DNA from: Bordetella parapertussis
GTDB taxonomy: Bacteria > Pseudomonadota > Gammaproteobacteria > Burkholderiales > Burkholderiaceae_B
NCBI GenBank assembly: GCA_945865935.1
Contig: CAMBFI010000019.1
Location: 1 to 47,263, forward strand
Length of the DNA stretch: 47,263 bases
Direction of reading: 5' to 3'
The position numbers and the translations under genes are program-made. The stretch's first letter is position 1. Each line of letters opens with the position of its first letter. Positions 34,791 to 43,044 of the stretch are shown here, piece by piece. A model generated the notes under the pieces. The model worked only from the letters and a program-made list of their open reading frames with translations, did no database searches and was not told where the DNA came from.

Positions 34791-36685
34791 GCCGCCTCCT
34801 TACGCAGGGCTTTTAGGCGGCCAGTGATTTGTGCAGCAAAGCCAGCGATCCCTTGAGGAAAGAGCAACACCAGTAAAAGAATGATTCCTCCGAGCATCGC
34901 ACGCCAGTATTCGGTGTTCCGTGCAACGGTATCCTGGAGCCAGGTAAAGGTGAACGCACCGACGATCGGACCTGCGAGCGTCTGAATCCCGCCTAGTAGC
35001 ACCATGACGAGTCCGTCTATCGATCGACTGACATGCAGACTCTCGGGGGAAATGCTTCCTTTTGAGAAAGCGAACAGCGCCCCAGCAAGGCCTGCAAATG
35101 ACCCTGCCACAATGAAAGCAACCCACTGTATGCGTTTGACGTCGATGCCAATGGCATCGGCTCGAAGAGGCGAGTCACGTCCGGCACGCAACGCATAGCC
35201 AAACGGTGAATAAAGCAGCCGACGCATCACATACACCGCTACGACAACCAGTCCCAGCGTTAGAAAGTAATAATTCTTCTTGTCTTGCAGCCATGGTGCC
35301 GGCCACACGCCCGTTAAGCCGTTGCTTCCGCCTGTGAAGGCATCCCATTGATACACAATGGCCCACGTAATCTGTGCAAAGGCGAGGGTGAGCATCGCGA
35401 GATACACACCTGAGAGTCGGACACAAAACCACCCATAGAGAAAAGCGCCAAGTGCCGCAACGAGTGGTGCCAGCATAAGAGCCGCTTCCATCGGCAAACC
35501 AAGGCTGCGAATAAGCAGTGCTGCACCGTAGGCGCCCAAACCAAAATAGGCGGCATGGCCAAATGAGTGCAAACCTGCTGGTCCCATGATGAAGTGCAAG
35601 CTGGCGGCAAAGAGTACGGCGATCAATAGATCGATCAATAAGACCGTGACATAAGGCGATTGCGCGGAAAGCCAGGGCATGGCGATCAAGGTCAATAGGA
35701 CCAAACCACTTCCAAGCTTAGAGGCACCGGAGGCGGGGCGCAGGGGCATCTCGATCTCTGCGGCGTTGCGTGAGGCGGGTTGAGCGCGTCCTAAGAGCCC
35801 CCAGGGTCTGAACACCAAAACGATGGCCATCACGAGAAATTCAACCACGAGCGTTAATTTCGAGAACGATATTTGCACGCCAGCAATTTCGACTAATCCA
35901 AGCCAGATGCAAATAGCTTTGAGCTCTGCAATCAGTAAAGCGGCGACATACGCGCCGGGAATAGAGCCCATGCCACCAACCACCACGACGACGAAGGCAG
36001 CGCCAATCGTATGCAAGTCCATCTCGAGGTTGGCGGGTTCGCGGGGAAGCTGAAGCGCACCGCCCAAACCTGCGAGTAATGCGCCGAGTGCAAACACAGC
36101 CGTAAACAGCCAGACTTGATTGACCCCGAGCGCTGCGACCATGTCGCGGTCTTGCGTTGCCGCACGGACTAAGGTGCCCCAACGTGTGCGCGTGAGTAGT
36201 AACCAGAGCAGTCCGAGCAAGACAGGTCCCACCACAATCAGGAACAAGTCGTAGGAGGGGAAGTTGCGACTCAGAATTTCGACAGAACCTTTTAACCCCG
36301 GAGCGCGTGGTCCGAGCAGTTCTTCTGGACCCCAAAGCCAAAGTACTGCATCTTTGATGACGAGCACTAAGGCAAAGGTGGCAAGAAGTTGGAATAACTC
36401 AGGTGCGCGATAAATACGGCGAAGCAGGGTGATCTCAATGAGTGCGCCAAGCACACCCACGACGAGCGGTGCAAGTAAGAGTGCAGGCCAAAATCCAATG
36501 CTTGAAGAGAGCTTTTCAACAAGCGTATACGCAACATAGATGCCCACCATGAAAAACGACCCATGGGCAAAGTTAACAATCCGAGTAACCCCGAAAATTA
36601 AGGAAAGCCCTGCCGCCACCAAAAAAAGTGACGACGCACCCGCTAGACCATTGAGCAATTGGACAATTAAGCTTGACAGGTCCAT
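34787..36685 (-). CDS. Fused LivH-LivM permease of branched-chain-type ABC transporter
   Basis: A 632-residue fusion of two permeases normally encoded separately. Residues 1 to about 290 are LivH-like (FGVTRIVNFAHGSFFMVGIY; VVGGMGSIPGAYVAALLI). A linker around 300-320 follows, and residues from about 325 on are LivM-like (LHFIMGPAGLHSFGHAAYFGLGAYGAALL; VMVLLGGIQTLAGPIVGA). The frame is unbroken, so this is a true fusion. It should give a pseudo-heterodimer channel in the inner membrane. It stands between livK and livG. Confidence 0.9.
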   Translation of the reverse strand: MDLSSLIVQLLNGLAGASSLFLVAAGLSLIFGVTRIVNFAHGSFFMVGIYVAYTLVEKLSSSIGFWPALLLAPLVVGVLGALIEITLLRRIYRAPELFQLLATFALVLVIKDAVLWLWGPEELLGPRAPGLKGSVEILSRNFPSYDLFLIVVGPVLLGLLWLLLTRTRWGTLVRAATQDRDMVAALGVNQVWLFTAVFALGALLAGLGGALQLPREPANLEMDLHTIGAAFVVVVVGGMGSIPGAYVAALLIAELKAICIWLGLVEIAGVQISFSKLTLVVEFLVMAIVLVFRPWGLLGRAQPASRNAAEIEMPLRPASGASKLGSGLVLLTLIAMPWLSAQSPYVTVLLIDLLIAVLFAASLHFIMGPAGLHSFGHAAYFGLGAYGAALLIRSLGLPMEAALMLAPLVAALGAFLYGWFCVRLSGVYLAMLTLAFAQITWAIVYQWDAFTGGSNGLTGVWPAPWLQDKKNYYFLTLGLVVVAVYVMRRLLYSPFGYALRAGRDSPLRADAIGIDVKRIQWVAFIVAGSFAGLAGALFAFSKGSISPESLHVSRSIDGLVMVLLGGIQTLAGPIVGAFTFTWLQDTVARNTEYWRAMLGGIILLLVLLFPQGIAGFAAQITGRLKALRKEAA

Positions 36686-36719
36686 GCGAGCAGGGCTCCC
36701 TCGTTAAACCGTAAATCGC

Positions 36720-37937
36720 TTAGTCGGCAGGACGAAGCTTTTTCACTTCTTCGGCTGAGGGCAACACCGATGCGCCATCGATGTAGCGGAAGGTTCCCAT
36801 CACCCCCTTGCCATTCTCAAGTTTGGTGCGGCCGACATAACCGCCCATTGTCGACTGGTGGTCTTCGGGGCGGTAAGTAATGCTTCCGAATGGAGACATC
36901 AGTGTCAGACCACGAAACGCAGTGATGAGCTTTTCGGTCTCTGTGCTCTGGGCTTTTTTGATGCCTGCGGCCAGAGACATGATTGTGCTGTAGCCGACGA
37001 CTGAGCCTAGTCTTGGATAGTCTTTGTACTTGGCTTCATAGGCGTTCTTGAAGGCATCGTGCTCTGGCGTCTTGATTGCGTACCAAGGGTAGCCTGTCAC
37101 TAACCAACCTGTTGGACTTTCGTCTTTCAGTGGATCTAGATACTCGGGCTCGCCCGTCAATAGGCTCACGACTTCGCGCCCTTTGAAGAGTCCGCGCGTA
37201 TTGCCCTCGCGCACAAAGCGCGACAGGTCTGCACCAAACAGGACGTTGAAGATCGCGTCAGGCTTGGCATCACCGAGCGCTTGCACCACACTGCCTGCAT
37301 CAACTTTGCCCAGCGGCGCAGCCTGCTCGGCGACAAACTCGATGTCCGGCTGCGCGGCTTTCATCAGCGCCTTAAAGGTCGCTGCTGCAGACTGACCATA
37401 TTCGTAGTTCGGATACACAATCGCCCAGCGTTTTTTCTTCATCGCGCTGGCTTCTGGGACAAGCATAGCGACTTGCATATGGGTCGACGGGCGTAAGCGG
37501 AAGGTATAGCGATTGCCGTTTTGCCAGACAATTTTGTCAGTCAGTGGCTCGCTCGCCAAGAAAAATACTTTTTTCTGTTTGGCGAAATCTGTCAGCGCCA
37601 AACCAATATGTGAAAGGAACGATCCCGTGAGCACATCGACTTTGTCGCGTGAGATCAGCTCCTCAGCGACACGTACGGCGTCACCGGGGTTCGCGTTGTC
37701 GTCGCGCGTGATGAGTTGTACTTTTTTACCGTTTAAGCCGCCCGCTGCGTTGATCTGGTCAACGGCGAGCTCCATACCTTTTTTGTAGGGTTCCAAAAAA
37801 GCGGGCTGTGCTTTGTAACTATTGATTTCGCCGATTTTAATAACGCCCTGCGCTGACGCTGAGACGGATACACCGAACAGTGCTGCACCGAATGCAAGCG
37901 CTGCTGCAAGGCCTTTGGTAAATGTGCGATAACGCAT
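36720..37937 (-). CDS. ABC transporter substrate-binding protein, LivK/periplasmic type I
   Basis: A 405-residue protein with a signal peptide (LAAALAFGAALFGVSVSASA) and the Peripla_BP_6 fold (VIKIGEINSYKAQPAFLEPYKKGMELAVDQINAAGG, VDVLTGSFLSHIGLALTDFA). The ATG at 37937 has AGGAG seven bases upstream; a longer frame to 38039 overlaps the previous gene. It captures the substrate in the periplasm for the fused permease. Position between hnr-linked genes and nicAB suggests nicotinate, 6-hydroxynicotinate or a related aromatic acid. Confidence 0.9.
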   Translation of the reverse strand: MRYRTFTKGLAAALAFGAALFGVSVSASAQGVIKIGEINSYKAQPAFLEPYKKGMELAVDQINAAGGLNGKKVQLITRDDNANPGDAVRVAEELISRDKVDVLTGSFLSHIGLALTDFAKQKKVFFLASEPLTDKIVWQNGNRYTFRLRPSTHMQVAMLVPEASAMKKKRWAIVYPNYEYGQSAAATFKALMKAAQPDIEFVAEQAAPLGKVDAGSVVQALGDAKPDAIFNVLFGADLSRFVREGNTRGLFKGREVVSLLTGEPEYLDPLKDESPTGWLVTGYPWYAIKTPEHDAFKNAYEAKYKDYPRLGSVVGYSTIMSLAAGIKKAQSTETEKLITAFRGLTLMSPFGSITYRPEDHQSTMGGYVGRTKLENGKGVMGTFRYIDGASVLPSAEEVKKLRPAD

Positions 37938-37968
37938 GGGGTTCTCCTGAAAGTTAAAATTACTCTTA

Positions 37969-38553
37969 TTAACGTAAGCCATCTTTGCCCTCGATTTCAC
38001 TGGCCAGTAGGCCGCCAATACGAGGTAATGGCCGACCACTATCGGTCACTGCAACAGCCACCACGATTTCTTTTGCGCCTGGTGCGTCTGTGACGCGTGC
38101 TTCGATCGCGTCAAAATGACTGCGCACGAACGCAGCATCCTTATGTCCGAGTGGAACATCAATTGCACAGCCGAGTCCACCGCGCTTTTTGCTTGAAGGC
38201 ACGAGTGCGGCGCCATGGTGCACCGCTTGACGCAATGGTGCCCCGAGTTTGGGATGCAAGATGGCGGCCGCATGCTCGAGTTCGCCTGCCTCGCCAACGA
38301 TCGCCGCTTTGCCGTAGCTCTGTGCTGCCTCTGGAGTAATCCCAAGCGCTTCTACACATTTATTACCAAGCAGCGCCCCAAGCTCTTCGCCGATCTCAAT
38401 CAATTGATCGAGATTTTGACTGAAGATTCCCGCGTAGGGGTTTTCGATGACAGCGATGGCAAGCGCTCTGCGTGTGGGTGGAGAGATCGTCTGCCCCATT
38501 TCAAGGTGCGTTTCATCGACCTGTACGATAAGCTTGCGAATTTTTGCGGCCAT
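37969..38553 (-). CDS. 'Amino acid synthesis' family protein (PF06684 type), function unknown
   Basis: A 194-residue protein recognisable by IRKLIVQVDETHLEMGQ at the start, RALAIAVIENPYAGIFSQNL, IGEELGALLG and the glycine-rich SSKKRGGLGCAIDVPLGHKDA. These fit the family labelled 'amino acid synthesis', whose biochemical role is not established. GGAG stands seven bases before its ATG. It lies between the UPF0280 gene and the transporter, in the same minus-strand operon as hnr, so a part in pyridine breakdown is likely. One option is handling an unstable intermediate; nothing in the sequence proves it. Confidence 0.8.
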   Translation of the reverse strand: MAAKIRKLIVQVDETHLEMGQTISPPTRRALAIAVIENPYAGIFSQNLDQLIEIGEELGALLGNKCVEALGITPEAAQSYGKAAIVGEAGELEHAAAILHPKLGAPLRQAVHHGAALVPSSKKRGGLGCAIDVPLGHKDAAFVRSHFDAIEARVTDAPGAKEIVVAVAVTDSGRPLPRIGGLLASEIEGKDGLR

Positions 38554-38576
38554 GCGGGCTCCGGGAAGTTTCGTAA

Positions 38577-39461
38577 TTAGTGGGTAAGGTAGCGAGCGAT
38601 GTTAGGCGATTCAGTCGTGATCATCCAGCCCTGACAGGTCAGCACACTTGCAGAGATTAAACCGCTTTGCTTCATTTGTAGAGCCTGCTGTAAACCCTGC
38701 CGTAGAGCTTGATGAACCGTCTTGTCGTCTAAGGCTGGCACATGTACCGTCACGAGTTTTTCGCCAAGGTCCGAATCGTCTTTCACTTGGTTGGCAGGCA
38801 AACGTTCGACAGCGGGATGTGCCGTATTGACCGCGTTGGCAATAACCGTTGCTGCAGCATCGGCCAACCCGGCGCTTTGCGCCAGAACGGTGACGCTGTC
38901 GGCGATACCCAGAGAAAAGCTTCGGCCACGCCATCCGCTTGTCGCGATACCGCGTACTCCCATCGCATAATCGACGTTCAGCCTTCCATCTAGGGAAATG
39001 CCTTGCTGTAGAGCGAAGCCATCTAGTTTTGATAAGTCCGCAAACAAGCCAATCTCGACGTGAGTGCCCGGCGTTAAATACAGCGCAATATCACCGCCAT
39101 TGTTCACCCAGGCGCGTGTAATGCCGGGTTGCTCATAAAAGGCAATCAGCTCTTGCGCAACCGAGCCTGCCACCGCTGCCATCGGCGTAATGAAGTCGCT
39201 CGGACATCGTTGGCAAGCGTCCCACATTGTCCTGGCAATGGGGCCGTATAGCGGGCAGGGCGCTTGCGTGGAGATGGGTTGACGCAATACGGGCAGCTCT
39301 GCAACGAGCTCAGATAGAATCATGGCAAAGCGCTTAGCCGCCGCTTGATGGGCGCCTGCAACGGCGGCCGTCTCCCCCTCGGCCTGTACCACGATGTCGA
39401 TCGGGCCATGCTGGAAGTGTTGGCGTCCATCGCCGAGGTTGAGAGCAGTCGCGCTTAACAT
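38577..39461 (-). CDS. UPF0280 family protein (ApbE-like fold)
   Basis: A 294-residue UPF0280 protein. Signs are GPIDIVVQAEG near the start, DFITPMAAVAGSVAQELI around 150, and WVNNGGDIALYL, which resembles the GGDI region of ApbE flavin transferases. It has no signal peptide, so it would act in the cytoplasm. Six bases separate it from hnr, which encodes a probable flavin-iron-sulphur reductase. A role in flavin insertion or maturation of that reductase is a reasonable guess, not a known function. The start ATG follows the hnr stop closely. Confidence 0.82.
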   Translation of the reverse strand: MLSATALNLGDGRQHFQHGPIDIVVQAEGETAAVAGAHQAAAKRFAMILSELVAELPVLRQPISTQAPCPLYGPIARTMWDACQRCPSDFITPMAAVAGSVAQELIAFYEQPGITRAWVNNGGDIALYLTPGTHVEIGLFADLSKLDGFALQQGISLDGRLNVDYAMGVRGIATSGWRGRSFSLGIADSVTVLAQSAGLADAAATVIANAVNTAHPAVERLPANQVKDDSDLGEKLVTVHVPALDDKTVHQALRQGLQQALQMKQSGLISASVLTCQGWMITTESPNIARYLTH

Positions 39462-39467
39462 GATTGA

Positions 39468-40991
39468 TTAGCCCAACATCGGCGGCATGCCAAGCGGCCA
39501 TGGCGTGTCTTCGCGAGGCGTGACCCATAATCGGTTTTGTGGTGCGCCGTCATCATGCCAAGCGCCTTCTCGTAGAACTTGGTCTAGTCCTCTGACATAG
39601 TCGACATGTCCGCCCAGACGCTTGAAGTCCTCTGCACGCATACTGAACTCAATCGGCGCAACAATGGCGGGCGTTGGAACGGTGCCAAAACTGTTGTCTG
39701 GCATGCGCAAGACATCAACCATCACCGTAATGCCGCCGCCTGGCCAGACATAAGCAGGTGCGCCGCCGCAAGTGACATTGACGAGCGCTTGCTTAATGGC
39801 TCGAGTCAACAGGATTGGATTATGTGTCACGCCCGCGCGCAGGCTGCCACCCGCACCCCCCAGGAACAAAACGGAAGCAAGCGATGGCTCACAATTTTCA
39901 CCGATACGGTCGATCACAGCCCGTACGGTCTCAGGCATTTCTTGCTCAATCGGTCGTAACTGTTCGTCGAGCACATACCAGCATGCGTGCTCACCCGTTG
40001 TCGAGGTCATCAGTAATCGGAGCCCAGGCCAAGAGACTTCGGGATCCCAGCTTTCGATGATGCTTAAGGGGTCGGCGATATCTGTACCGCCCCAGCCTGT
40101 GCCAGGGTTGGCGACTTGAAAATACCGTCCAAGGGTCGAGCGCCGACCGCCGATCAGTACGCCCGAAGCGCGCATCCCCAAACACTTACCAGCCTGATGC
40201 TCGGTCAAGACGCCCGTGATGTGATCGTCCACGACAATGACTTCATCAGCGAGTTCGGAAAACTGCTGCGCGAAAATCCCGATGGCTGCTGAGCCACATC
40301 CCACGCGCATGCGCTTCTCTTCGATGCCATTCACGATGGGGGCTCGACCCGCCTGCACGATCAGGTTCGACCCTCCCTCGATGTCGAGCTCAACGGATTG
40401 CTTATTCGCGAGGGACTGCATCATCTCCATGGTGATGCGACCCTCTTTTTTACTGCCGCCGGTCAGGTGATGCACGCCACCGAGCGACAGCATTTGCGAA
40501 CCGTACTCTGCTGTGGTCACGTGGCCCACCACTTCTCCGCGACAAAGAACGTTTGCTTGCTCGGGGCCTAGATAGCGATCGGTGTCAATCTTGACCTTCA
40601 GGCTACAGTAACTAAAGATCCCTTCGGTCACGACCGTTACCATGTCGACGCCATCGACTTGAGATCCCACGATGAATGGCGCTGGTTTGTAGTCGGGGTA
40701 GGTTGTCGATGAGCCAACACCCGTGACAAACACTTGATTGGCGTGCAAGAGGTCTTGATCCCAAGATTCGATTTCGCCGGAGGCCAGCACTTTTTGCGGA
40801 CCCATGAATGGGACAAGGGTAGCGGCACCGCTTTTTTCTAGACTGCGGTTCAAGAAGACCACGGGATCAACCCGCACGAGGATCCCGTCTGCATTCGCAT
40901 AGCGGTCGCAGGCACCGGTTTTTCCCGCACTGATCTGGCATAACACTGGGCAGGCGTTACATTCGATCTTGGCTTTAGTCTCGTCTGTCAT
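39468..40991 (-). CDS. hnr: 6-hydroxynicotinate reductase
   Basis: A 507-residue protein that I recognise as the 6-hydroxynicotinate reductase family known from Eubacterium barkeri nicotinate fermentation. An N-terminal cysteine cluster (C11, C14, C18 and C28: CNACPVLC, then GAC) suits an iron-sulphur centre; glycine-rich stretches later fit flavin binding. The enzyme reduces 6-hydroxynicotinate to 1,4,5,6-tetrahydro-6-oxonicotinate with low-potential electrons (ferredoxin in E. barkeri). No ferredoxin gene is in the window. It heads the minus-strand operon running to nicB, and diverges from the enamidase gene, the next pathway step. Confidence 0.85.
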   Translation of the reverse strand: MTDETKAKIECNACPVLCQISAGKTGACDRYANADGILVRVDPVVFLNRSLEKSGAATLVPFMGPQKVLASGEIESWDQDLLHANQVFVTGVGSSTTYPDYKPAPFIVGSQVDGVDMVTVVTEGIFSYCSLKVKIDTDRYLGPEQANVLCRGEVVGHVTTAEYGSQMLSLGGVHHLTGGSKKEGRITMEMMQSLANKQSVELDIEGGSNLIVQAGRAPIVNGIEEKRMRVGCGSAAIGIFAQQFSELADEVIVVDDHITGVLTEHQAGKCLGMRASGVLIGGRRSTLGRYFQVANPGTGWGGTDIADPLSIIESWDPEVSWPGLRLLMTSTTGEHACWYVLDEQLRPIEQEMPETVRAVIDRIGENCEPSLASVLFLGGAGGSLRAGVTHNPILLTRAIKQALVNVTCGGAPAYVWPGGGITVMVDVLRMPDNSFGTVPTPAIVAPIEFSMRAEDFKRLGGHVDYVRGLDQVLREGAWHDDGAPQNRLWVTPREDTPWPLGMPPMLG

Positions 40992-41030
40992 CCGAATCCA
41001 CTAGCTTTTGTCAAAATTTCATGTTGCAAT

Positions 41031-41047
41031 TACTACATTAATTAGTA
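41031..41047. promoter_or_regulatory. Candidate operator 1 in hnr-tetR divergent region
   Basis: TACTA and TAGTA form an inverted repeat with a seven-base AT-rich spacer in the 147-base region between hnr and the TetR gene. Size and place suit a TetR-family operator, about 40 bases from the hnr start. Short arms make this tentative. Confidence 0.4.
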
Positions 41048-41061
41048 CCTTATTACATTTG

Positions 41062-41075
41062 TTGCCCTCTGGCAA
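41062..41075. promoter_or_regulatory. Candidate operator 2 in hnr-tetR divergent region
   Basis: TTGCC, CTCT, GGCAA form a perfect inverted repeat 64 bases before the TetR start codon. It may be an operator for the adjacent TetR regulator or another factor. Tentative, as arms are only five bases. Confidence 0.4.
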
Positions 41076-41138
41076 TGACTCTTTTTTCTTGTTTTTGACT
41101 GTGCGCGTCGATCTTTGACCCGGTGAAAGTGATTACAG

Positions 41139-41816
41139 ATGATTCAGCCCCTCAACGACTCCGCTCAAGATGACGCCCCTCGAAAACTAGGGGTGCGTGA
41201 AAAAGCGGCCCAAGCGACACGGGCGAGTCTGCTGAAAGCAGCGATCAAGATTTTTGCGCAGTATGGGCTCGATGGTGGCAGTGTCGACAAGATCTCTAAG
41301 GCGGCAAAGTCGCACGACCGGATGATTTATTACTATTTTGGTAATAAGGAAGGCTTGTTCGTCGCAGTGATTGAGGAGACCTATAAGCGTTTTAACGTTG
41401 CGGAGTCTAAGCTCAAGCTCGACTTGCTCGATCCGTTGCGTTCGCTAGAAAAAATTGTGCAGTTTATTTTGCGCTATTACCGCGATCACCCTGAATTCGT
41501 GACGCTGCTCAATATCGAGAATCTACACAAGGGCAAGCACATCGGACAGAGTAGCTTTCGCGACTATTCGTCTAAAGCGATTGGCGTGATTGATCAAGTA
41601 TTAGTCACTGGCGCGCAGACAGGGGTGTTCAGCAGCCAGTTTAGAGCGCGCGACCTCTACATGATGATCGCTGCGCTTGGTTATTTCTATCAATCAAACC
41701 GCTACACGCTGTCGGCTTTTCTGGGTGAAAACCTAGAGGCTAAAACCGCGTTTGATCAATGGGAAAATTTTGTCATTTCGACGGTGCTCAAGACGATTGC
41801 GCCGGACCCAACTTAA
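41139..41816 (+). CDS. TetR family transcriptional regulator of the nicotinate locus
   Basis: A 225-residue TetR-type regulator with the DNA-binding domain at about 20-75 (RASLLKAAIKIFAQYGLDGGSVDKISKAAKSHDRMIYYYFGNKEGLF) and a helical ligand domain. It diverges from hnr and lies 18 bases before the enamidase gene, so it very probably controls both. NicS in Pseudomonas putida is also TetR-like, but I cannot claim orthology. The likely effector is nicotinate, 6-hydroxynicotinate or quinolinate. The 147-base upstream region holds two short inverted repeats that may be its sites. Confidence 0.9.
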   Translation: MIQPLNDSAQDDAPRKLGVREKAAQATRASLLKAAIKIFAQYGLDGGSVDKISKAAKSHDRMIYYYFGNKEGLFVAVIEETYKRFNVAESKLKLDLLDPLRSLEKIVQFILRYYRDHPEFVTLLNIENLHKGKHIGQSSFRDYSSKAIGVIDQVLVTGAQTGVFSSQFRARDLYMMIAALGYFYQSNRYTLSAFLGENLEAKTAFDQWENFVISTVLKTIAPDPT

Positions 41817-41834
41817 CAATTAAGGAAGACAGGT

Positions 41835-43031
41835 ATGGCTCAGGCTGCTGCGGAAGAAAAATCTGGCAAGGTTGTGATTAAGAATATTGGGCTGCTGCTC
41901 TCGGGCGACTTAGATCGGCCGATTCTGGATGCGGATACGGTAGTCGTGCAAGACGGCATTATTACGGCCGTCGGTAAGGAAAAAGACTGCGACACCGCAC
42001 ATCCTGATTTATTGATTGATGCAAGAAAAACCTGCTTGTCGCCGGGACTGATCGATAGTCATGTTCATCCCGTCTTTGGGGATTGGACGCCGCGGCAGAA
42101 CCAATTGGGATGGATCGAATCCACCATGAATGGCGGGGTGACGACGATGATTTCAGCTGGTGAGGTGCATTTGCCAGGGCGTCCAAAGGATATCGTTGGT
42201 CTAAAGGCTTTGGCGATCACGGCGCAACGGGCCTTTGACAGCTTTCGTCCAGGGGGTGTCAAAGTACTTGCAGGCGCACCCGTCATTGAAAAAGGGATGA
42301 TCGAGCAAGACTTTAAAGAGCTCGCGGATGCGGGCGTTAAGCTCCTGGGTGAGGTGGGGCTTGGATCGGTCAAGGCCGGTGAAGAAGCGCAAAAAATGGT
42401 GGCTTGGGCACGTAAGTACGGCATCCAAAGCACGATACACACGGGTGGCCCATCGATCCCTGGTTCCGGATTGATCGATAAGGATGTGGTGCTCGAGGCC
42501 GATGCAGACATCATCGGGCATATCAATGGTGGCCATACCTCATTGTCTGAGGCCCATGTCTGTGAACTCTGTGAGAAATCGACGCGAGGTATCGAGATTG
42601 TTCATAACGGAAATGAGAAGGTCGCCATCGCCGCCGCCCAACATGCGATTCATTTAAAGTGTCCGCATCGCGTGATTCTGGGTACGGATGGGCCTGCTGG
42701 ATCGGGCGTGCAGCCTCTGGGGATCCTGCGCATGATTGCACTGCTCTCTAGTCTGGGTAATATTCCTGCTGAACTCGTGTTTTGCTTTGCGACGGGCAAT
42801 ACCGCACGCATGCGTAACCTGAACTGTGGCTTGATTGAGCCAGGTCGCGCCGCAGACTTTGTTTTTATGGATCGGGCGCAACACACGGCCGGTCGGGATT
42901 TACTGGACAGCGTGCAGTTGGGGGATATTCCAGGGATTGGAATGGTGATGATTGACGGGCTAGTTCGATGCTACCGAAGCCGTAACACCCCACCCGCGAC
43001 AGAGGTGCCGGTGATCGTCGGTAAGCACTGA
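41835..43031 (+). CDS. ena: Enamidase (1,4,5,6-tetrahydro-6-oxonicotinate amidohydrolase)
   Basis: A 398-residue amidohydrolase that closely resembles enamidase of Eubacterium barkeri, notably LLSGDLDRPILDADTVVVQDG, GGVTTMISAGE, PGRPKDIVGLKALAIT and the end SRNTPPA. Metal ligands are visible: His76 and His78 (DSHVH), Glu173 (GEVGLG, in place of the bridging lysine of many amidohydrolases), His202, His229 and Asp285. The enzyme opens the ring of tetrahydro-6-oxonicotinate, releasing ammonia and 2-formylglutarate. AAGGAAG precedes the ATG. It is co-oriented with the TetR gene and ends 13 bases from the convergent phosphorylase fusion gene. Confidence 0.9.
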   Translation: MAQAAAEEKSGKVVIKNIGLLLSGDLDRPILDADTVVVQDGIITAVGKEKDCDTAHPDLLIDARKTCLSPGLIDSHVHPVFGDWTPRQNQLGWIESTMNGGVTTMISAGEVHLPGRPKDIVGLKALAITAQRAFDSFRPGGVKVLAGAPVIEKGMIEQDFKELADAGVKLLGEVGLGSVKAGEEAQKMVAWARKYGIQSTIHTGGPSIPGSGLIDKDVVLEADADIIGHINGGHTSLSEAHVCELCEKSTRGIEIVHNGNEKVAIAAAQHAIHLKCPHRVILGTDGPAGSGVQPLGILRMIALLSSLGNIPAELVFCFATGNTARMRNLNCGLIEPGRAADFVFMDRAQHTAGRDLLDSVQLGDIPGIGMVMIDGLVRCYRSRNTPPATEVPVIVGKH

Positions 43032-43044
43032 GAAAGCTGAAGGC

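Noticed and set aside
43032-43044. Terminator between the convergent enamidase and phosphorylase fusion genes
   Set aside because: Only a four-pair AAGC/GCTT stem is visible there, with no T run on either side.
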